This document shows, in pieces, positions 53,372 to 62,954 of a stretch of DNA of 64,000 nucleotides. Numbering within the stretch: position 1 is the stretch's first letter; each line of letters starts with the position of its first letter. This DNA comes from Acidimicrobiia bacterium (lineage in GTDB: Bacteria > Actinomycetota > Acidimicrobiia > Spongiisociales > Spongiisociaceae): the NCBI GenBank assembly GCA_021296345.1, contig JAGWAN010000005.1:27134-91133 (forward strand). The letters are read 5' to 3'. The translations under genes were made by a program, and so were the position numbers. The notes under the pieces are model-generated. The model saw only the letters and a list, made by a program, of their open reading frames with translations, had not been told where the DNA came from and did not search any database.

Positions 53372-54880
53372 CTACCCAGGATCGCCACCGTTGGGGAGCC
53401 GCACCCGCCAACCATCGCCCCGGCGCGACAGCAGGGCGTCGGCTTCGCGGGGACCCCAGGAGCCCGCCGGGTAGAGGGCAGGCCGGAGATCCGCTTCGAG
53501 TAACGGTGTGTAGAGCCTCCACGCCTGCTCCACCTCGTCGGAACGAACGAACAACGTGCGATCGCCGGTCATGATGTCGTACAGCAGGGTTTCGTACGCG
53601 TCGGGAAGGTCGCCGAATGCCTCCTCGTAGGCGAATGACAACGGCTTGGTGGCCAGTTCGGGATGGTCGCTCGGCACCTGTACATCGAACAGCAGCTCGA
53701 AGCCCTCGTGGGGTTGCAGGCGGACGAAGAGGACGTTTCCCTGATGCCGGCTCCGGTCGAAGGACTTGAAGAGCGGCACCGGCGGCTCGCGGAACGTGAC
53801 CGCCACCTGGGTCAGGCGGGTCGCCAGTCGCTTCCCGGTCCGCAGGTAGAAGGGCACCCCCTGCCAGCGCCAACTGTCGATGAAGACCCGCAGCGCTGCG
53901 TAGCTGGAGGTGTCCGAGCCATCGACCACCCCCGGCTCCTCCCGGTAGCCTCGGACCATTCGTCCGTCGATCCGGCCGGCGGTGTACTGGCCCAGGACCA
54001 CGTCGTCGGGTGTGAGCATCCGGATCGACTGCAGAACCTTCACCTTCTCGTCGCGGATCGCCTCAGCATCGAACGACACGGGCGGCTCCATCGCCACCAG
54101 GCTCAGCACCTGCGTCAGATGGTTCTGGACCATGTCGCGGAGCGCTCCGGACCGGTCGTAGTACCCGGCCCGGGATCCGATACCAAGATCCTCGGCGACG
54201 GTTATCTGGACGTTGGAGATCCGATCACGATTCCAGACCGACTCGAACAGCGGGTTGGCAAACCGGAACACCAGAAGGTTCTGGACGGTGGCCTTACCGA
54301 GGTAGTGGTCGATCCGGTAGATCTTGCTCTCGTCGAAGCTCTCGTGGAGGATGGAGTTCAGCGCCACCGCGGACTCCAGGTCGACACCGAAAGGCTTCTC
54401 CACCACCAGACGGGTCCAGCCCTCACCGCCGGCGAGGCCCGATGCCCCCAGGCCCCTGACCGTGGCGCCGAAAGCCGCCGGAGGCAGGGCCAGGTAGAAG
54501 ATACGGTTGCCCGACAACCCGTGGTCTCGCTCTATGGCCTCGATGCGGCGCCTCAACCCGTCGAATCCGTCCACGCCGAGCTGGTGGTAGTGCATCACCC
54601 CGTCGCACCAGTCGGCCGGACCGGTGCCGGGGGTGTCCAGCGGTATCTGGCCGGGAGAGGCCTTCTCAATCGCATCGCGGGTCCTGTCCCGGAACACCTG
54701 GTCATCGAGAGCCGCGCGGGAGACGCCCAGGATGAGGCATCGATCGACCAACCCGTACTGGCGGACCAGGTGATAGAGGGCCGGCGCCAGCTTCTGGTGA
54801 TACAGGTCCCCGGTGGCGCCGAACACCACCAGCAGGTGCCGGTCGACCGCCCGGGACCCGACCGTCGGCAGCGAGTCCAC
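53372..54880 (-). CDS. zwf: Glucose-6-phosphate 1-dehydrogenase
   Basis: First enzyme of the oxidative pentose phosphate pathway, making NADPH. The N-terminal nucleotide-binding motif is VFGATGDLYHQKLAPALY and the substrate-binding motif is RIDHYLGK. The start is GTG and the length (502 residues) is normal. pgi lies 119 bp upstream on the same strand, so the two enzymes competing for glucose-6-phosphate are neighbours. Confidence 0.95.
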   Translation of the reverse strand: MDSLPTVGSRAVDRHLLVVFGATGDLYHQKLAPALYHLVRQYGLVDRCLILGVSRAALDDQVFRDRTRDAIEKASPGQIPLDTPGTGPADWCDGVMHYHQLGVDGFDGLRRRIEAIERDHGLSGNRIFYLALPPAAFGATVRGLGASGLAGGEGWTRLVVEKPFGVDLESAVALNSILHESFDESKIYRIDHYLGKATVQNLLVFRFANPLFESVWNRDRISNVQITVAEDLGIGSRAGYYDRSGALRDMVQNHLTQVLSLVAMEPPVSFDAEAIRDEKVKVLQSIRMLTPDDVVLGQYTAGRIDGRMVRGYREEPGVVDGSDTSSYAALRVFIDSWRWQGVPFYLRTGKRLATRLTQVAVTFREPPVPLFKSFDRSRHQGNVLFVRLQPHEGFELLFDVQVPSDHPELATKPLSFAYEEAFGDLPDAYETLLYDIMTGDRTLFVRSDEVEQAWRLYTPLLEADLRPALYPAGSWGPREADALLSRRGDGWRVRLPNGGDPG

Positions 54881-54999
54881 TACTACCTACGCTCCACCGA
54901 CAAGCCCGCAGAGCAGGGTGATGAGTAGACGGGGATTGGTTGGCCCGCGATGCCCAGACCTGGGGTTCGTTGCTGATGATCGGGACAACTAGACACTTT

Positions 55000-56655
55000 T
55001 CAGTACCCAGCTAGCAAACCGGCCACCGTCTCGGTCGCGGAGCGTGGGTCGCCGGTGAGCCGGACCCGCAGCAGGCGGCGGTCCCGGCCTGACAGGGCTT
55101 GGTAGTCGCCGGCCGCCTGACCCTCGAGCAATTCCCCGAAGCTGAAATCCGCCTCGGGGATCTCGATATCGAGATCCGGCGAATCCACCATCTGGAGGAA
55201 CACCCCGTTGTTGCCGCCGCCCTTGTGGAGCTGGCCGGTGGAGTGGAGGAACCGGGGTCCGTAGCCGAGCGTGACCGCCACTCGGTACCGATCCCGGAGG
55301 AGCGGCACGAGCGACTCCAGAACGGGCGTGGCCGGACCGCCCATGGGAAGGTATGCATGTATCCCGACGTAATCGCCAGGCTCGATCATCCCCGCCCAGG
55401 CCCTCAGCGCCCCGGCAAGCCGGGGGGAGTCGCAGGATGTCTCCGCGACGCTGCCCTCCAAACCCCCCGGCGACATGGCTCGGCGAGCCAAGTCCTTGGC
55501 CACCTGAACATCGGGCTGGTCGAAGGGGTTGATCCCGAGAATGGATCCGGCGGACGCCACCGCCATCTCGCTAAGGAACATCTCCGCCCCCAACTCGTCC
55601 AGGTGATGGAGGGTTACTCCGACCATCGGGTGGCCGCGGCGCCGCAGCCCGGCCTGGACCGCCTCCCACTCGGGAGGCTGGTCTCCCTCGAGGGCCATGA
55701 AGACGAACAGGCGATCCTGCCCGTAGCTCTCCGGATCACCCAACGGCTCACCGGCCACGGGGACGATCCCGGTGCCGTTCTTACCCGTGCTCTCCGCTAC
55801 CAGCTGCTCGATCCAGGCGCCGAAACCGGTGACCGCCGATGAGCAGATGTACGTGAGCTTGTCCCGGCCGGCCAGGGCCGATTCGCCCATGACCGCGCCC
55901 AACCGGAGTCCCGGGTTTGCGGCAACCGGACGGTCGGGCCCGCAGTCGTCGGCCATTACGGCCGCCTTCGCCAGAAGGCTCTCGATGTCCATGCCGATCA
56001 GGGCGGCCGGAACCAGTCCGAACGGCGTGAGCGCCGAGTAGCGCCCGCCCACGTCGGGCGGCGCGGCGAAGACCCGGCGGAATCGCCGCTCGCCGGCCAG
56101 GGCCTCCAGGCCCGAGCCCGGATCGGTCAGGGCCACGAACCGGTCGCCCGGGCGATCATGAACGCTCGATACCATCCCCCAGAAGTGGCGGAACAGCGAC
56201 AGCGTCTCGATGGTGCCGCCCGACTTGGAGGCCACCAGGAACAGGGTCCGGACCGGATCGATACCGGCTGACACCGCCCTCACGGCCTCGGGGTGGGTGC
56301 TGTCCAGAACGGTCAGCGAGGGATGGCCGGGGGCGGTCCCGAACGTGTCGGCGAACACCTCAGGGGCCATGCTCGACCCGCCCATCCCGAGCAACACCAC
56401 CCGGTCGGTCCCGGCGCGTACGTCCTCGGCGAAGGCATTGATGGCGGGCACCTGGTCGGTGGCGTACGGCAGCTGGAGCCACCCCAGCCGGTTGGTGAGT
56501 TCAGGAGTCGGCTCGGGCGACCACAGGACGTGGTCTCTGTCCCACATCCGGCGTGCGTACTCCTTGGCGGCCCACACCCTCAACCGATCGTCCACCCGAC
56601 CCGACAGGTCGCCCAAGGCGTAGGCAACGGTAGGTCGGCTCCCCCGCTCTGGCAT
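55000..56655 (-). CDS. pgi: Glucose-6-phosphate isomerase (Tal-Pgi type)
   Basis: 551 residues with tandem SIS folds. Seen are LLGMGGSSMAPEVF, VLDSTHPEAV and ASKSGGTIETLSLFRHFW, and late YLPMGGPATPVLESL with GPRFLHSTGQLHKGG. This divergent form resembles the C-terminal half of transaldolase-isomerase fusions rather than the E. coli enzyme; no transaldolase part is attached here. Followed by zwf. Confidence 0.88.
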   Translation of the reverse strand: MPERGSRPTVAYALGDLSGRVDDRLRVWAAKEYARRMWDRDHVLWSPEPTPELTNRLGWLQLPYATDQVPAINAFAEDVRAGTDRVVLLGMGGSSMAPEVFADTFGTAPGHPSLTVLDSTHPEAVRAVSAGIDPVRTLFLVASKSGGTIETLSLFRHFWGMVSSVHDRPGDRFVALTDPGSGLEALAGERRFRRVFAAPPDVGGRYSALTPFGLVPAALIGMDIESLLAKAAVMADDCGPDRPVAANPGLRLGAVMGESALAGRDKLTYICSSAVTGFGAWIEQLVAESTGKNGTGIVPVAGEPLGDPESYGQDRLFVFMALEGDQPPEWEAVQAGLRRRGHPMVGVTLHHLDELGAEMFLSEMAVASAGSILGINPFDQPDVQVAKDLARRAMSPGGLEGSVAETSCDSPRLAGALRAWAGMIEPGDYVGIHAYLPMGGPATPVLESLVPLLRDRYRVAVTLGYGPRFLHSTGQLHKGGGNNGVFLQMVDSPDLDIEIPEADFSFGELLEGQAAGDYQALSGRDRRLLRVRLTGDPRSATETVAGLLAGY

Positions 56656-56719
56656 CGATATCCACTCCGGTGTTTGAGGCCGGCCCTGACGTTACCCGCA
56701 TCCGTAAGGATTCTTCTAG

Positions 56720-56733
56720 CGAACATATGTTCG
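56720..56733 (+). promoter_or_regulatory. LexA (SOS) box before the radical SAM gene
   Basis: CGAACATATGTTCG is a perfect palindromic LexA operator. A good -10 hexamer TATACT follows at 56736-56741 and the gene starts at 56752, so the operator lies in the promoter spacer and LexA would block transcription directly. The short leader has no strong ribosome binding site. Confidence 0.85.
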
Positions 56734-56751
56734 TCTATACTGTTTCGGACC

Positions 56752-57765
56752 ATGACAAAGCTTCGCTGGATCACGACCGATGCGCCCGGTGACAAGAGGG
56801 CGTTGTTCGACACGGTGGTCGGGCGCCGGATCGGCCGCGGCGCCTACCGAGGCCTCGAGTTCCTACATGTGGAGTCCCGCACCATCCTCAACCGCGTGCC
56901 GCATGCGTCCGCATTGCCTTTCGAGTACACCATCAACGCCTACCGCGGTTGTAGCCATGCGTGCACCTACTGCTTCGCCCGACCCAGCCACGACTACCTG
57001 GGCCTCGGCATCGGGCGCGACTTCGACACCAAGATCGTGGTCAAGGTCAACGCACCCGAGATCCTGCGCCACGAGACCGCACCGCAGCGCTGGGCGGGCC
57101 ATACGATCGCGATGGGAACCAATACCGACCCCTACCAGGCGGCGGAGGGCAAGTACAAGCTGACCCGCCAGATCGTCGAGATACTCGCCGAGCGGGGCAA
57201 CCCGTTCTCAATACTCACCAAGTCGCCCCTGGTGCTCCGGGATCTGGACGTCCTGACCCAAGCCGCCAGGACCGCCGAGATCAGCGTCAACTTCTCGATC
57301 GGAACCCTCGACACCGATGCCTGGTCACGGTCGGAGCCGGGAACCGCCCATCCCCGCAAACGTCTCGACGCGGTCCGGCGGCTCAACGAGGCGGGTATCT
57401 CTTGCGGCGTGCTTATGATGCCCGTCCTTCCCGGAATCTCCGATCACCCGGAGCACGTGGAGGAGTTGGTCCGGGCCGCCGCTGAGGCCGGGGCCCGGTT
57501 CATCATGGGGGGATACCTGCATGTGCGGGGACCGCTCAAGGACCATGTACTCGGGTGGATAGATCGGGACTACCCCCACCTATCACGGTTCTACCGGCAC
57601 ACCTACGGAACCAGGTCCTACGCTCCCCCGGCCATGCGCCGGCGTCTCGGGGGCCTGATCCGGCGCTCGAAGACGGCCCACGGCGCTCCAGGCGGGGAAC
57701 GCCGACCGCCCCGCGATATGACCCCCGGGAAGCAACCCGACCCCCAGCTAGCCCTGTTCTCCTGA
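56752..57765 (+). CDS. Rv2578c-family radical SAM protein
   Basis: 337 residues. The radical SAM cluster motif is CSHACTYCFAR, preceded by the family-typical PFEYTINAYRGC; SVNFSIGTLDTDAW and GVLMMPVLPGISDHPEHVE mark the barrel. Closest known relatives are SplB-like/DNA-repair-associated radical SAM proteins of actinobacteria such as Rv2578c. The LexA box upstream supports a DNA-damage role. The open frame extends upstream inside the pgi region, but the ATG next to the promoter is clearly right. Confidence 0.9.
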   Translation: MTKLRWITTDAPGDKRALFDTVVGRRIGRGAYRGLEFLHVESRTILNRVPHASALPFEYTINAYRGCSHACTYCFARPSHDYLGLGIGRDFDTKIVVKVNAPEILRHETAPQRWAGHTIAMGTNTDPYQAAEGKYKLTRQIVEILAERGNPFSILTKSPLVLRDLDVLTQAARTAEISVNFSIGTLDTDAWSRSEPGTAHPRKRLDAVRRLNEAGISCGVLMMPVLPGISDHPEHVEELVRAAAEAGARFIMGGYLHVRGPLKDHVLGWIDRDYPHLSRFYRHTYGTRSYAPPAMRRRLGGLIRRSKTAHGAPGGERRPPRDMTPGKQPDPQLALFS

Positions 57766-57778
57766 TGGGGTGCCGCGC

Positions 57779-57806
57779 CCGGCCGCCCGAGGTCCCGGAC
57801 GGCCGG
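57779..57806. terminator. GC-rich hairpin between convergent genes
   Basis: CCGGCCG pairs with CGGCCGG across a 14-nt loop between the radical SAM and TrpB2 gene ends. No T tract, so a weak call. Confidence 0.35.
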
Positions 57807-57820
57807 ACCGGATAACTCCG

Positions 57821-59182
57821 TCAGGCGACCACCGGCACCTCAGCCAGCCCCGCCGCGATGGCGTCGGCCGGGTACTCGTAGTCGTGTAGATCGCCCGCCA
57901 GGAATGTGTCGTAGGCGGCCATATCGAAATGGCCGTGGCCGCACAGCGCAATGAGGATCACCTTCTCCTCACCGGATTCCCGGCACTCGTTGGCCTCCCG
58001 GAGCGCCCCCGCGATGGCGTGGGTCGGTTCCGGCGCGGGGATGATCCCCTCCGTCCTGGCGAACAGAAGGGCGGCCTCGAAGCACTCCACCTGGGCGATA
58101 GCCTCAGCCTCCATGAGCCCGAGCTCGACGATGTGGGACACCAACGGCGACATTCCGTGATACCGCAACCCGCCCGCATGGATGGGATCCGGCACGAACC
58201 CGTGGCCCAGGGTATGCATCTTGATCAGCGGCGTCATGCCGATGGTGTCGCCGAAGTCGTAGCGATACTCGCCCTTGGTAAGCGAGGGGCATGCCGCCGG
58301 TTCCACAGCCCGGATGGTGGGGTTGATGTTCCCGGCCAGCTTCTCCCGCAGGAACGGGTACGACAGGCCGGAGAAATTGGACCCACCCCCCGTGCAACCG
58401 ATGATGACGTCAGGCGTCTCACCCACCTTGGCGAGCTGGGCGGCAGCCTCCTGACCGATCACCGTCTGGTGCAGGAGCACATGGTTCAGCACCGAGCCGA
58501 GCGAGTAGTTCACATCCGCGTTGGTAGCCGCCACTTCGACCGCCTCGGAGATTGCGATGCCGAGGCTGCCGGTACTGTTGGGATCCTTGGCGAGAATGGC
58601 CTGACCGGCGTTGGTCACCTCCGAGGGACTGGAGTGGATCGAGGCGCCCCACGTGCGCATCATGGAGCCCCTGTAAGGCTTCTGATCGAACGAGGCGGCC
58701 ACCTGCCAGACCTCGCACTCGAGGCCGAACATCCGGCAGGCCAGCGCGAGAGCGCTTCCCCATTGACCGGCGCCCGTCTCCGTGGTCAGCTTCCTGACAC
58801 CTGCTTGAGCGTTGTAGTAGGCCTGGGCAACCGCGGTGTTCGGCTTGTGGGATCCTGCCGGGCTGACCCCCTCGTACTTGTAGTAGATGCGGGCCGGCGT
58901 ATCGAGTTCCCTCTCCAACCGGTGGGCCCGGTACAAAGGGGTGGGCCTCCACAGGCCGTATATCTCCCGGACCGGCTCGGGGATCTCTATGTAGCTGTCC
59001 TGCGAGACCTCCTGGAGGATGAGGTCCATCGGAAACAGTGGCGCCAGATCGTCCGGGCCCACCGGCTCGAGGGTTCCGGGGTGGAGCACCGGAGGTGGCG
59101 GCGCCGGCAGATCGGGGATGATGTTGTACCAATGGGTCGGGATGTCCGACTCGTCGAGCAGGATCTTGGTCGGTACGGTCAT
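57821..59182 (-). CDS. TrpB2-type tryptophan synthase beta-like protein
   Basis: 453-residue PLP enzyme. The lysine motif is [17 protein letters not shown], the phosphate-binding loop is [12 protein letters not shown], and the N-terminus has the long extension and [12 protein letters not shown] typical of TrpB2 (TIGR01415). TrpB2 makes tryptophan from indole, or serves as an indole salvage enzyme, and does not need TrpA. No trpA is adjacent. It stands alone between convergent and divergent neighbours. Confidence 0.9.
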   Translation of the reverse strand: MTVPTKILLDESDIPTHWYNIIPDLPAPPPPVLHPGTLEPVGPDDLAPLFPMDLILQEVSQDSYIEIPEPVREIYGLWRPTPLYRAHRLERELDTPARIYYKYEGVSPAGSHKPNTAVAQAYYNAQAGVRKLTTETGAGQWGSALALACRMFGLECEVWQVAASFDQKPYRGSMMRTWGASIHSSPSEVTNAGQAILAKDPNSTGSLGIAISEAVEVAATNADVNYSLGSVLNHVLLHQTVIGQEAAAQLAKVGETPDVIIGCTGGGSNFSGLSYPFLREKLAGNINPTIRAVEPAACPSLTKGEYRYDFGDTIGMTPLIKMHTLGHGFVPDPIHAGGLRYHGMSPLVSHIVELGLMEAEAIAQVECFEAALLFARTEGIIPAPEPTHAIAGALREANECRESGEEKVILIALCGHGHFDMAAYDTFLAGDLHDYEYPADAIAAGLAEVPVVA

Positions 59183-59396
59183 CGACTACTCCTCCGCCTA
59201 GCCAACCTAGGCTCCGATCGCGAGTACATCTGGAAGGCCGAACGGTACACGCTTGGTCCCGCGGATGCCCACCACCGGCTTGCGAAGTCCGGTCCGGTCT
59301 GAGCCCGTGTCCCATGCAGGCACGCCGCCGCTCACCTGGGGTTCCGCCTGCCACAATGAGACCCGTAGCCGCTTTAGAAAGACCTTCAACACCACC

Positions 59397-60581
59397 ATGG
59401 CACCGACCGGCCGGCCGGCCCCTCCCGACCCGAAGGACTTCCTGGGCTTCGACGGTCTCCTCGATCCCGAAGAACGCCTCCTAAGAGACACGGTTCGCCG
59501 GTGGGTGGCCGACCGCGTGCTCCCGTCGATCGGCGACTGGTTCGATGAGGGGATACTGCCGAGGGAGCTGGCCACCGAACTGGGCGGGCTGGGTCTGCTG
59601 GGCATGCACCTGGACGGCTACGGATGCCCTGGCGCCTCTGCAGTCGAGTACGGATTGACCTGCCTCGAACTCGAGGCAGGTGACTCGGGGCTCCGCAGCA
59701 TGGTGTCGGTCCAAGGTTCGCTGGCCATGTTTCCCATCCGGGAGTACGGGTCCGAGGATCAACGTAGGGAGTGGCTGCCACGAATGGCTACGGGCGAGGT
59801 CCTGGGTTGTTTCGGTCTCACCGAGCCCGATTCCGGCTCCGACCCCGGCTCGATGCGCACCACCGCGCGCCGCGACGGTCCGGACTGGATCCTCAACGGC
59901 ACCAAGACCTGGATATCCAACGGGTCGGTAGCGGACGTGGCCATCATCTGGGCCCGAGCCGACGATGGAGTCCGGGGGTTCATCGTCCCCACCGATACTC
60001 CGGGCTTCGCAGCCCGTGACATCCCGCGCAAGCTCTCCCTCAGGGCTTCCCATACGTCCGAGCTGACCCTCGACGACGTGCGCCTTCCCCGGGAAGCAGC
60101 TCTGCCCGGCGTGTCCTCGCTGCGCGGTCCGCTGTCCTGCCTGACGGAGGCCCGGTACGGCATCGCCTGGGGGGCGATCGGCGCCGCCCGCTCCTGCTAC
60201 GAGGCGGCCCTCGACTACGCCGTTACCAGGCAGCAGTTCGGCCGGCCGATCGGCGCTTTCCAGCTCATCCAGCGCAAGCTGGTGGACATGATGGTCACCG
60301 TCAACCGGGGACTGCTGCTCGCCCTGCACATCGGGCGCATGCGGGCTCGGGGCCGCGCCGGCCCCGAGCATGTGTCGCTGGGCAAGTTCGATAACGTCCG
60401 GATGGCGCTGGATGTTGCTAGGACCGCCCGGTCCGTGCTGGGAGCGAACGGCATCACCCTCGACTATCCGGTCATGCGCCACATGAACAATCTGGAATCG
60501 GTGATCACCTACGAAGGCAGCAACGAGATACAGATCCTGATCCTCGGCCAATCCCTCACCGGATTCCAGGCCTTCAAGTAG
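59397..60581 (+). CDS. Acyl-CoA dehydrogenase, glutaryl-CoA dehydrogenase-like
   Basis: FAD enzyme of 394 residues; the ATG giving MAPTGRPAPPDPKDFLGFDG matches the family start, and the longer frame is discarded. GEVLGCFGLTEPDSGSDPGSM and WILNGTKTWISNGSVADVA are the usual motifs. The C-terminal HMNNLESVITYEGSNEIQ carries the catalytic Glu in the glutaryl-CoA dehydrogenase context. The best guess is oxidative decarboxylation of glutaryl-CoA to crotonyl-CoA, but another short acyl-CoA is possible. The thiolase gene downstream fits a degradation pathway. Confidence 0.85.
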   Translation: MAPTGRPAPPDPKDFLGFDGLLDPEERLLRDTVRRWVADRVLPSIGDWFDEGILPRELATELGGLGLLGMHLDGYGCPGASAVEYGLTCLELEAGDSGLRSMVSVQGSLAMFPIREYGSEDQRREWLPRMATGEVLGCFGLTEPDSGSDPGSMRTTARRDGPDWILNGTKTWISNGSVADVAIIWARADDGVRGFIVPTDTPGFAARDIPRKLSLRASHTSELTLDDVRLPREAALPGVSSLRGPLSCLTEARYGIAWGAIGAARSCYEAALDYAVTRQQFGRPIGAFQLIQRKLVDMMVTVNRGLLLALHIGRMRARGRAGPEHVSLGKFDNVRMALDVARTARSVLGANGITLDYPVMRHMNNLESVITYEGSNEIQILILGQSLTGFQAFK

Positions 60582-60601
60582 GAGGGCAGCGGCCACTCCC
60601 G

Positions 60602-61426
60602 ATGACCATCCTCATCGGCCTCGTCTCCCCACTGTCCATCGGGCTGGCCGATCACATCGGGACCAACGTTGGCCGTCGCGGGCGTCTCCTGGCCACCGTG
60701 CTCTCGATCTACGTCTTCACCCTGCTGTCGACGCTGATCCTGGCGGTGTGGTGGGGCGGGAGCCCCTCCGGTTCCGACCTGGTGCTCGGCAGCTTCTCCG
60801 GGGTGTCTTCCGGGATGGGTCTCATCCAGCTCTACCGGGGCTACACCACCCGGGGCACGGGGATAGTGGGACCGGTGGCCGCGGTCACGGGAGCGGTGGT
60901 CCCGATCGGGGTGGACACCATCGTGTCGGGTTTCCCCTCGATGGTGGTCGGCTCGGGATTGGTGGTCGGGCTGATCGGCGTCTGGCTGATCGGCATGAAG
61001 GATCCCGGAGCGGGATGGGACGTCATCGCCATGAAACACGGCTTGGCCTCCGGTGTCATGTTCGGCATCACCGCCACATTGCTCGGATTGACCGGCGATG
61101 ACGCCGGGACCTGGCCGGTGGTACCGGGCCGCGTGGTCGCCGTAACCTTCGTCCTGCTGCTGATCCTCATCCGAAGGGAAGCGGTTTGGCCTCACCGGGG
61201 TACCACTCGCCAAGCCGTCATAGTGGGCATGCTGGGCGGGATCGGGCTCGGGAGCTTCACGCTGGCCGCCCAGGTCAACCTGGCCGTGGCCGGCCTGTTC
61301 TTCCAGATGGCCTACGGTGTCACGGTCCTCTTCCAGGTCCTCTTCTCCGGAGAGCGCACCACCCGCATCCAGCTGGCCGGGTTCGGAGTAGCGATCGTTG
61401 CCCTGGCGCTGATCATCCTGGGTTAG
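60602..61426 (+). CDS. EamA/DMT-family transporter
   Basis: 274 residues with ten predicted membrane segments in two halves, typical of the drug/metabolite transporter superfamily. LIQLYRGYTTRGTGIVGPVAAVTGAVVPI in the first half and AAQVNLAVAGLFFQMAYGVTVLFQVLFSGE in the second half carry the EamA pattern. Substrate unknown. It follows the dehydrogenase gene by 20 bp and may be co-transcribed. Its TAG stop shares its last base with the end of a MITE-like element. Confidence 0.82.
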   Translation: MTILIGLVSPLSIGLADHIGTNVGRRGRLLATVLSIYVFTLLSTLILAVWWGGSPSGSDLVLGSFSGVSSGMGLIQLYRGYTTRGTGIVGPVAAVTGAVVPIGVDTIVSGFPSMVVGSGLVVGLIGVWLIGMKDPGAGWDVIAMKHGLASGVMFGITATLLGLTGDDAGTWPVVPGRVVAVTFVLLLILIRREAVWPHRGTTRQAVIVGMLGGIGLGSFTLAAQVNLAVAGLFFQMAYGVTVLFQVLFSGERTTRIQLAGFGVAIVALALIILG

Positions 61427-61579
61427 TGGTCTGCCTGTGGAATGGCGGTGTGGTATGGCGTCGGCAGCGGTGTTCCTCGCAAGGCCCGCTGACGAAGGCG
61501 TGCCCGCAGCGGCGCGGAACGCAGCCACGGGACACCGATGACCGCCAGAACGCACCAGGCTGTTTCGTAGGCAGACCAC
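61426..61579 (+). repeat. MITE-like element, copy D (154 bp)
   Basis: Ends GTGGTCTGCCTG and AGGCAGACCAC are inverted repeats with a compensating change from the canonical TCTGTCTG, so the pairing is kept. The interior is collinear with copies A (reversed) and C apart from an 11-bp gap. It separates the transporter from tRNA-Ala. Confidence 0.85.
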
Positions 61580-61610
61580 AGCGGCCACCCAAGTAGAATG
61601 CAGGAAGCCC

Positions 61611-61683
61611 GGGGGTGTAGCTCAGTCGGCAGAGCACCTGGTTTGCAACCAGGAGGTCGTCGGTTCGAATCCGATCACCTCCA
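61611..61683 (+). tRNA. tRNA-Ala (anticodon TGC)
   Basis: 73 nt: acceptor GGGGGTG with CACCTCC, D arm GCTCAGTCGGCAGAGC, anticodon arm CCTGG-TTTGCAA-CCAGG giving TGC, and T arm with GTTCGAAT. CCA is not encoded. It lies 31 bp after a MITE-like element. Confidence 0.95.
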
Positions 61684-61737
61684 CCGGTCACGGGGCCGGG
61701 GACTCCGAGGGTCATCCGCATACGAGGGAGACAGGCC

Positions 61738-62916
61738 ATGCAACGGGCAGTTGTAGTCGACGCAGTCAGAACACCCACCGGCAAGCGGAACGGCCGGCTA
61801 CACGGCTACCACCCGGTCGACCTGGCCGCCATCCCGCTGCGAGCTCTGATAGAGCGCAACCAACTCGACCCCGCCCTGGTGGATGACGTGATCATGGGAT
61901 GCGTGACCCAGACCGGCGAGCAGAGCTTCAACGTGGGCCGGAACGCTGCACTAGCGGCCGGCTTCCCCGAGGACGTGGTGGGCACGACCGTCGATCGCCA
62001 GTGCGGCTCGGCGCAGCAGGCCTCCCACTTCGCCGCCCAAGGAGTGATGGCCGGCGCCTACGACGTGGCCATCGCGGCCGGCGTGGAATCGATGAGCCGG
62101 GTGCCGATGGGAATCACCGCCCAGCAAGGACCCGGTCGGCCGTTCGGGCCCCGCATGGTCGAACGCTACGCTGACAGCCTCGTGCCGCAGGGGGTCTCGG
62201 CGGAGCTCATCGCCGAGAAGTGGGGCCTGTCGCGGGAGCACCTGGACCAGATCGCCTACCACTCCCACATGCGAGCCGCTAGGGCCACGGCCGAGGGCCG
62301 GTTCGCCCGGGAGATCGTCCCGGTCGAGATCCGGACGAACGGCGCCGTGGAGAAGATGACCGCCGATGAGGGCATCCGTCCCGACACCTCGCCGGAGCTA
62401 CTGGCCGGGCTTCCACCGGTCTTCAAGGCGGACGGCGTGGTCACCGCCGGCAACTCATCGCAGATCTCGGATGGCGCGGCCGCCGTGCTGATCATGTCGG
62501 AACGGAAGGCCGGCGAGCTCGGGCTGGAACCCAAGGCCTACTTCTTGCAATTCGCCTTGGCGGGCGTGGATCCGGTCAGCATGCTCACCGGACCGATCCC
62601 AGCCACCGCACGGGCCCTCGAGAGGGCCGGATTGGGCATTGACGACATCGACCTGTTCGAAGTGAACGAAGCATTCGCCTCTGTTGTCGGGATCTGGCTG
62701 GTCGAGAACGGCGGGTCCGACCCCGAAGCCCTCTGGGAACGGACCAACGTGAACGGCGGGGCGATCTCCACGGGCCACCCCCTGGGCGGAACGGGCGCCA
62801 AGCTCACCGCCACCCTGGTACACGAGATGGAGCACCGGCAGGCTCGTTACGGACTCCAGACGATGTGCGAAGGTGGGGGCATGGCCAACGCCATGATCCT
62901 CGAGCGGGTCGAGTAA
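61738..62916 (+). CDS. Acetyl-CoA acetyltransferase (thiolase)
   Basis: 392-residue thiolase. Catalytic Cys is in TTVDRQCGSAQQASHFAAQG; the second-half motifs are EVNEAFASV, NGGAISTGHPLGGTGAK (His) and TMCEGGGMANAMILE (second Cys). The ribosome binding site GGGAGA precedes the ATG. It may catalyse the reversible condensation or cleavage of acyl-CoA with acetyl-CoA. The degradative or synthetic role cannot be fixed from context. Confidence 0.93.
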   Translation: MQRAVVVDAVRTPTGKRNGRLHGYHPVDLAAIPLRALIERNQLDPALVDDVIMGCVTQTGEQSFNVGRNAALAAGFPEDVVGTTVDRQCGSAQQASHFAAQGVMAGAYDVAIAAGVESMSRVPMGITAQQGPGRPFGPRMVERYADSLVPQGVSAELIAEKWGLSREHLDQIAYHSHMRAARATAEGRFAREIVPVEIRTNGAVEKMTADEGIRPDTSPELLAGLPPVFKADGVVTAGNSSQISDGAAAVLIMSERKAGELGLEPKAYFLQFALAGVDPVSMLTGPIPATARALERAGLGIDDIDLFEVNEAFASVVGIWLVENGGSDPEALWERTNVNGGAISTGHPLGGTGAKLTATLVHEMEHRQARYGLQTMCEGGGMANAMILERVE

Positions 62917-62954
62917 GCGGTGTTGGAGGAGACAGGGGTCGACCTGCCCACCAC

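Noticed and set aside
53233..53415. Minus-strand small frame reading through tRNA-Val
   Set aside because: The peptide is a translation of the tRNA itself, a common artefact.
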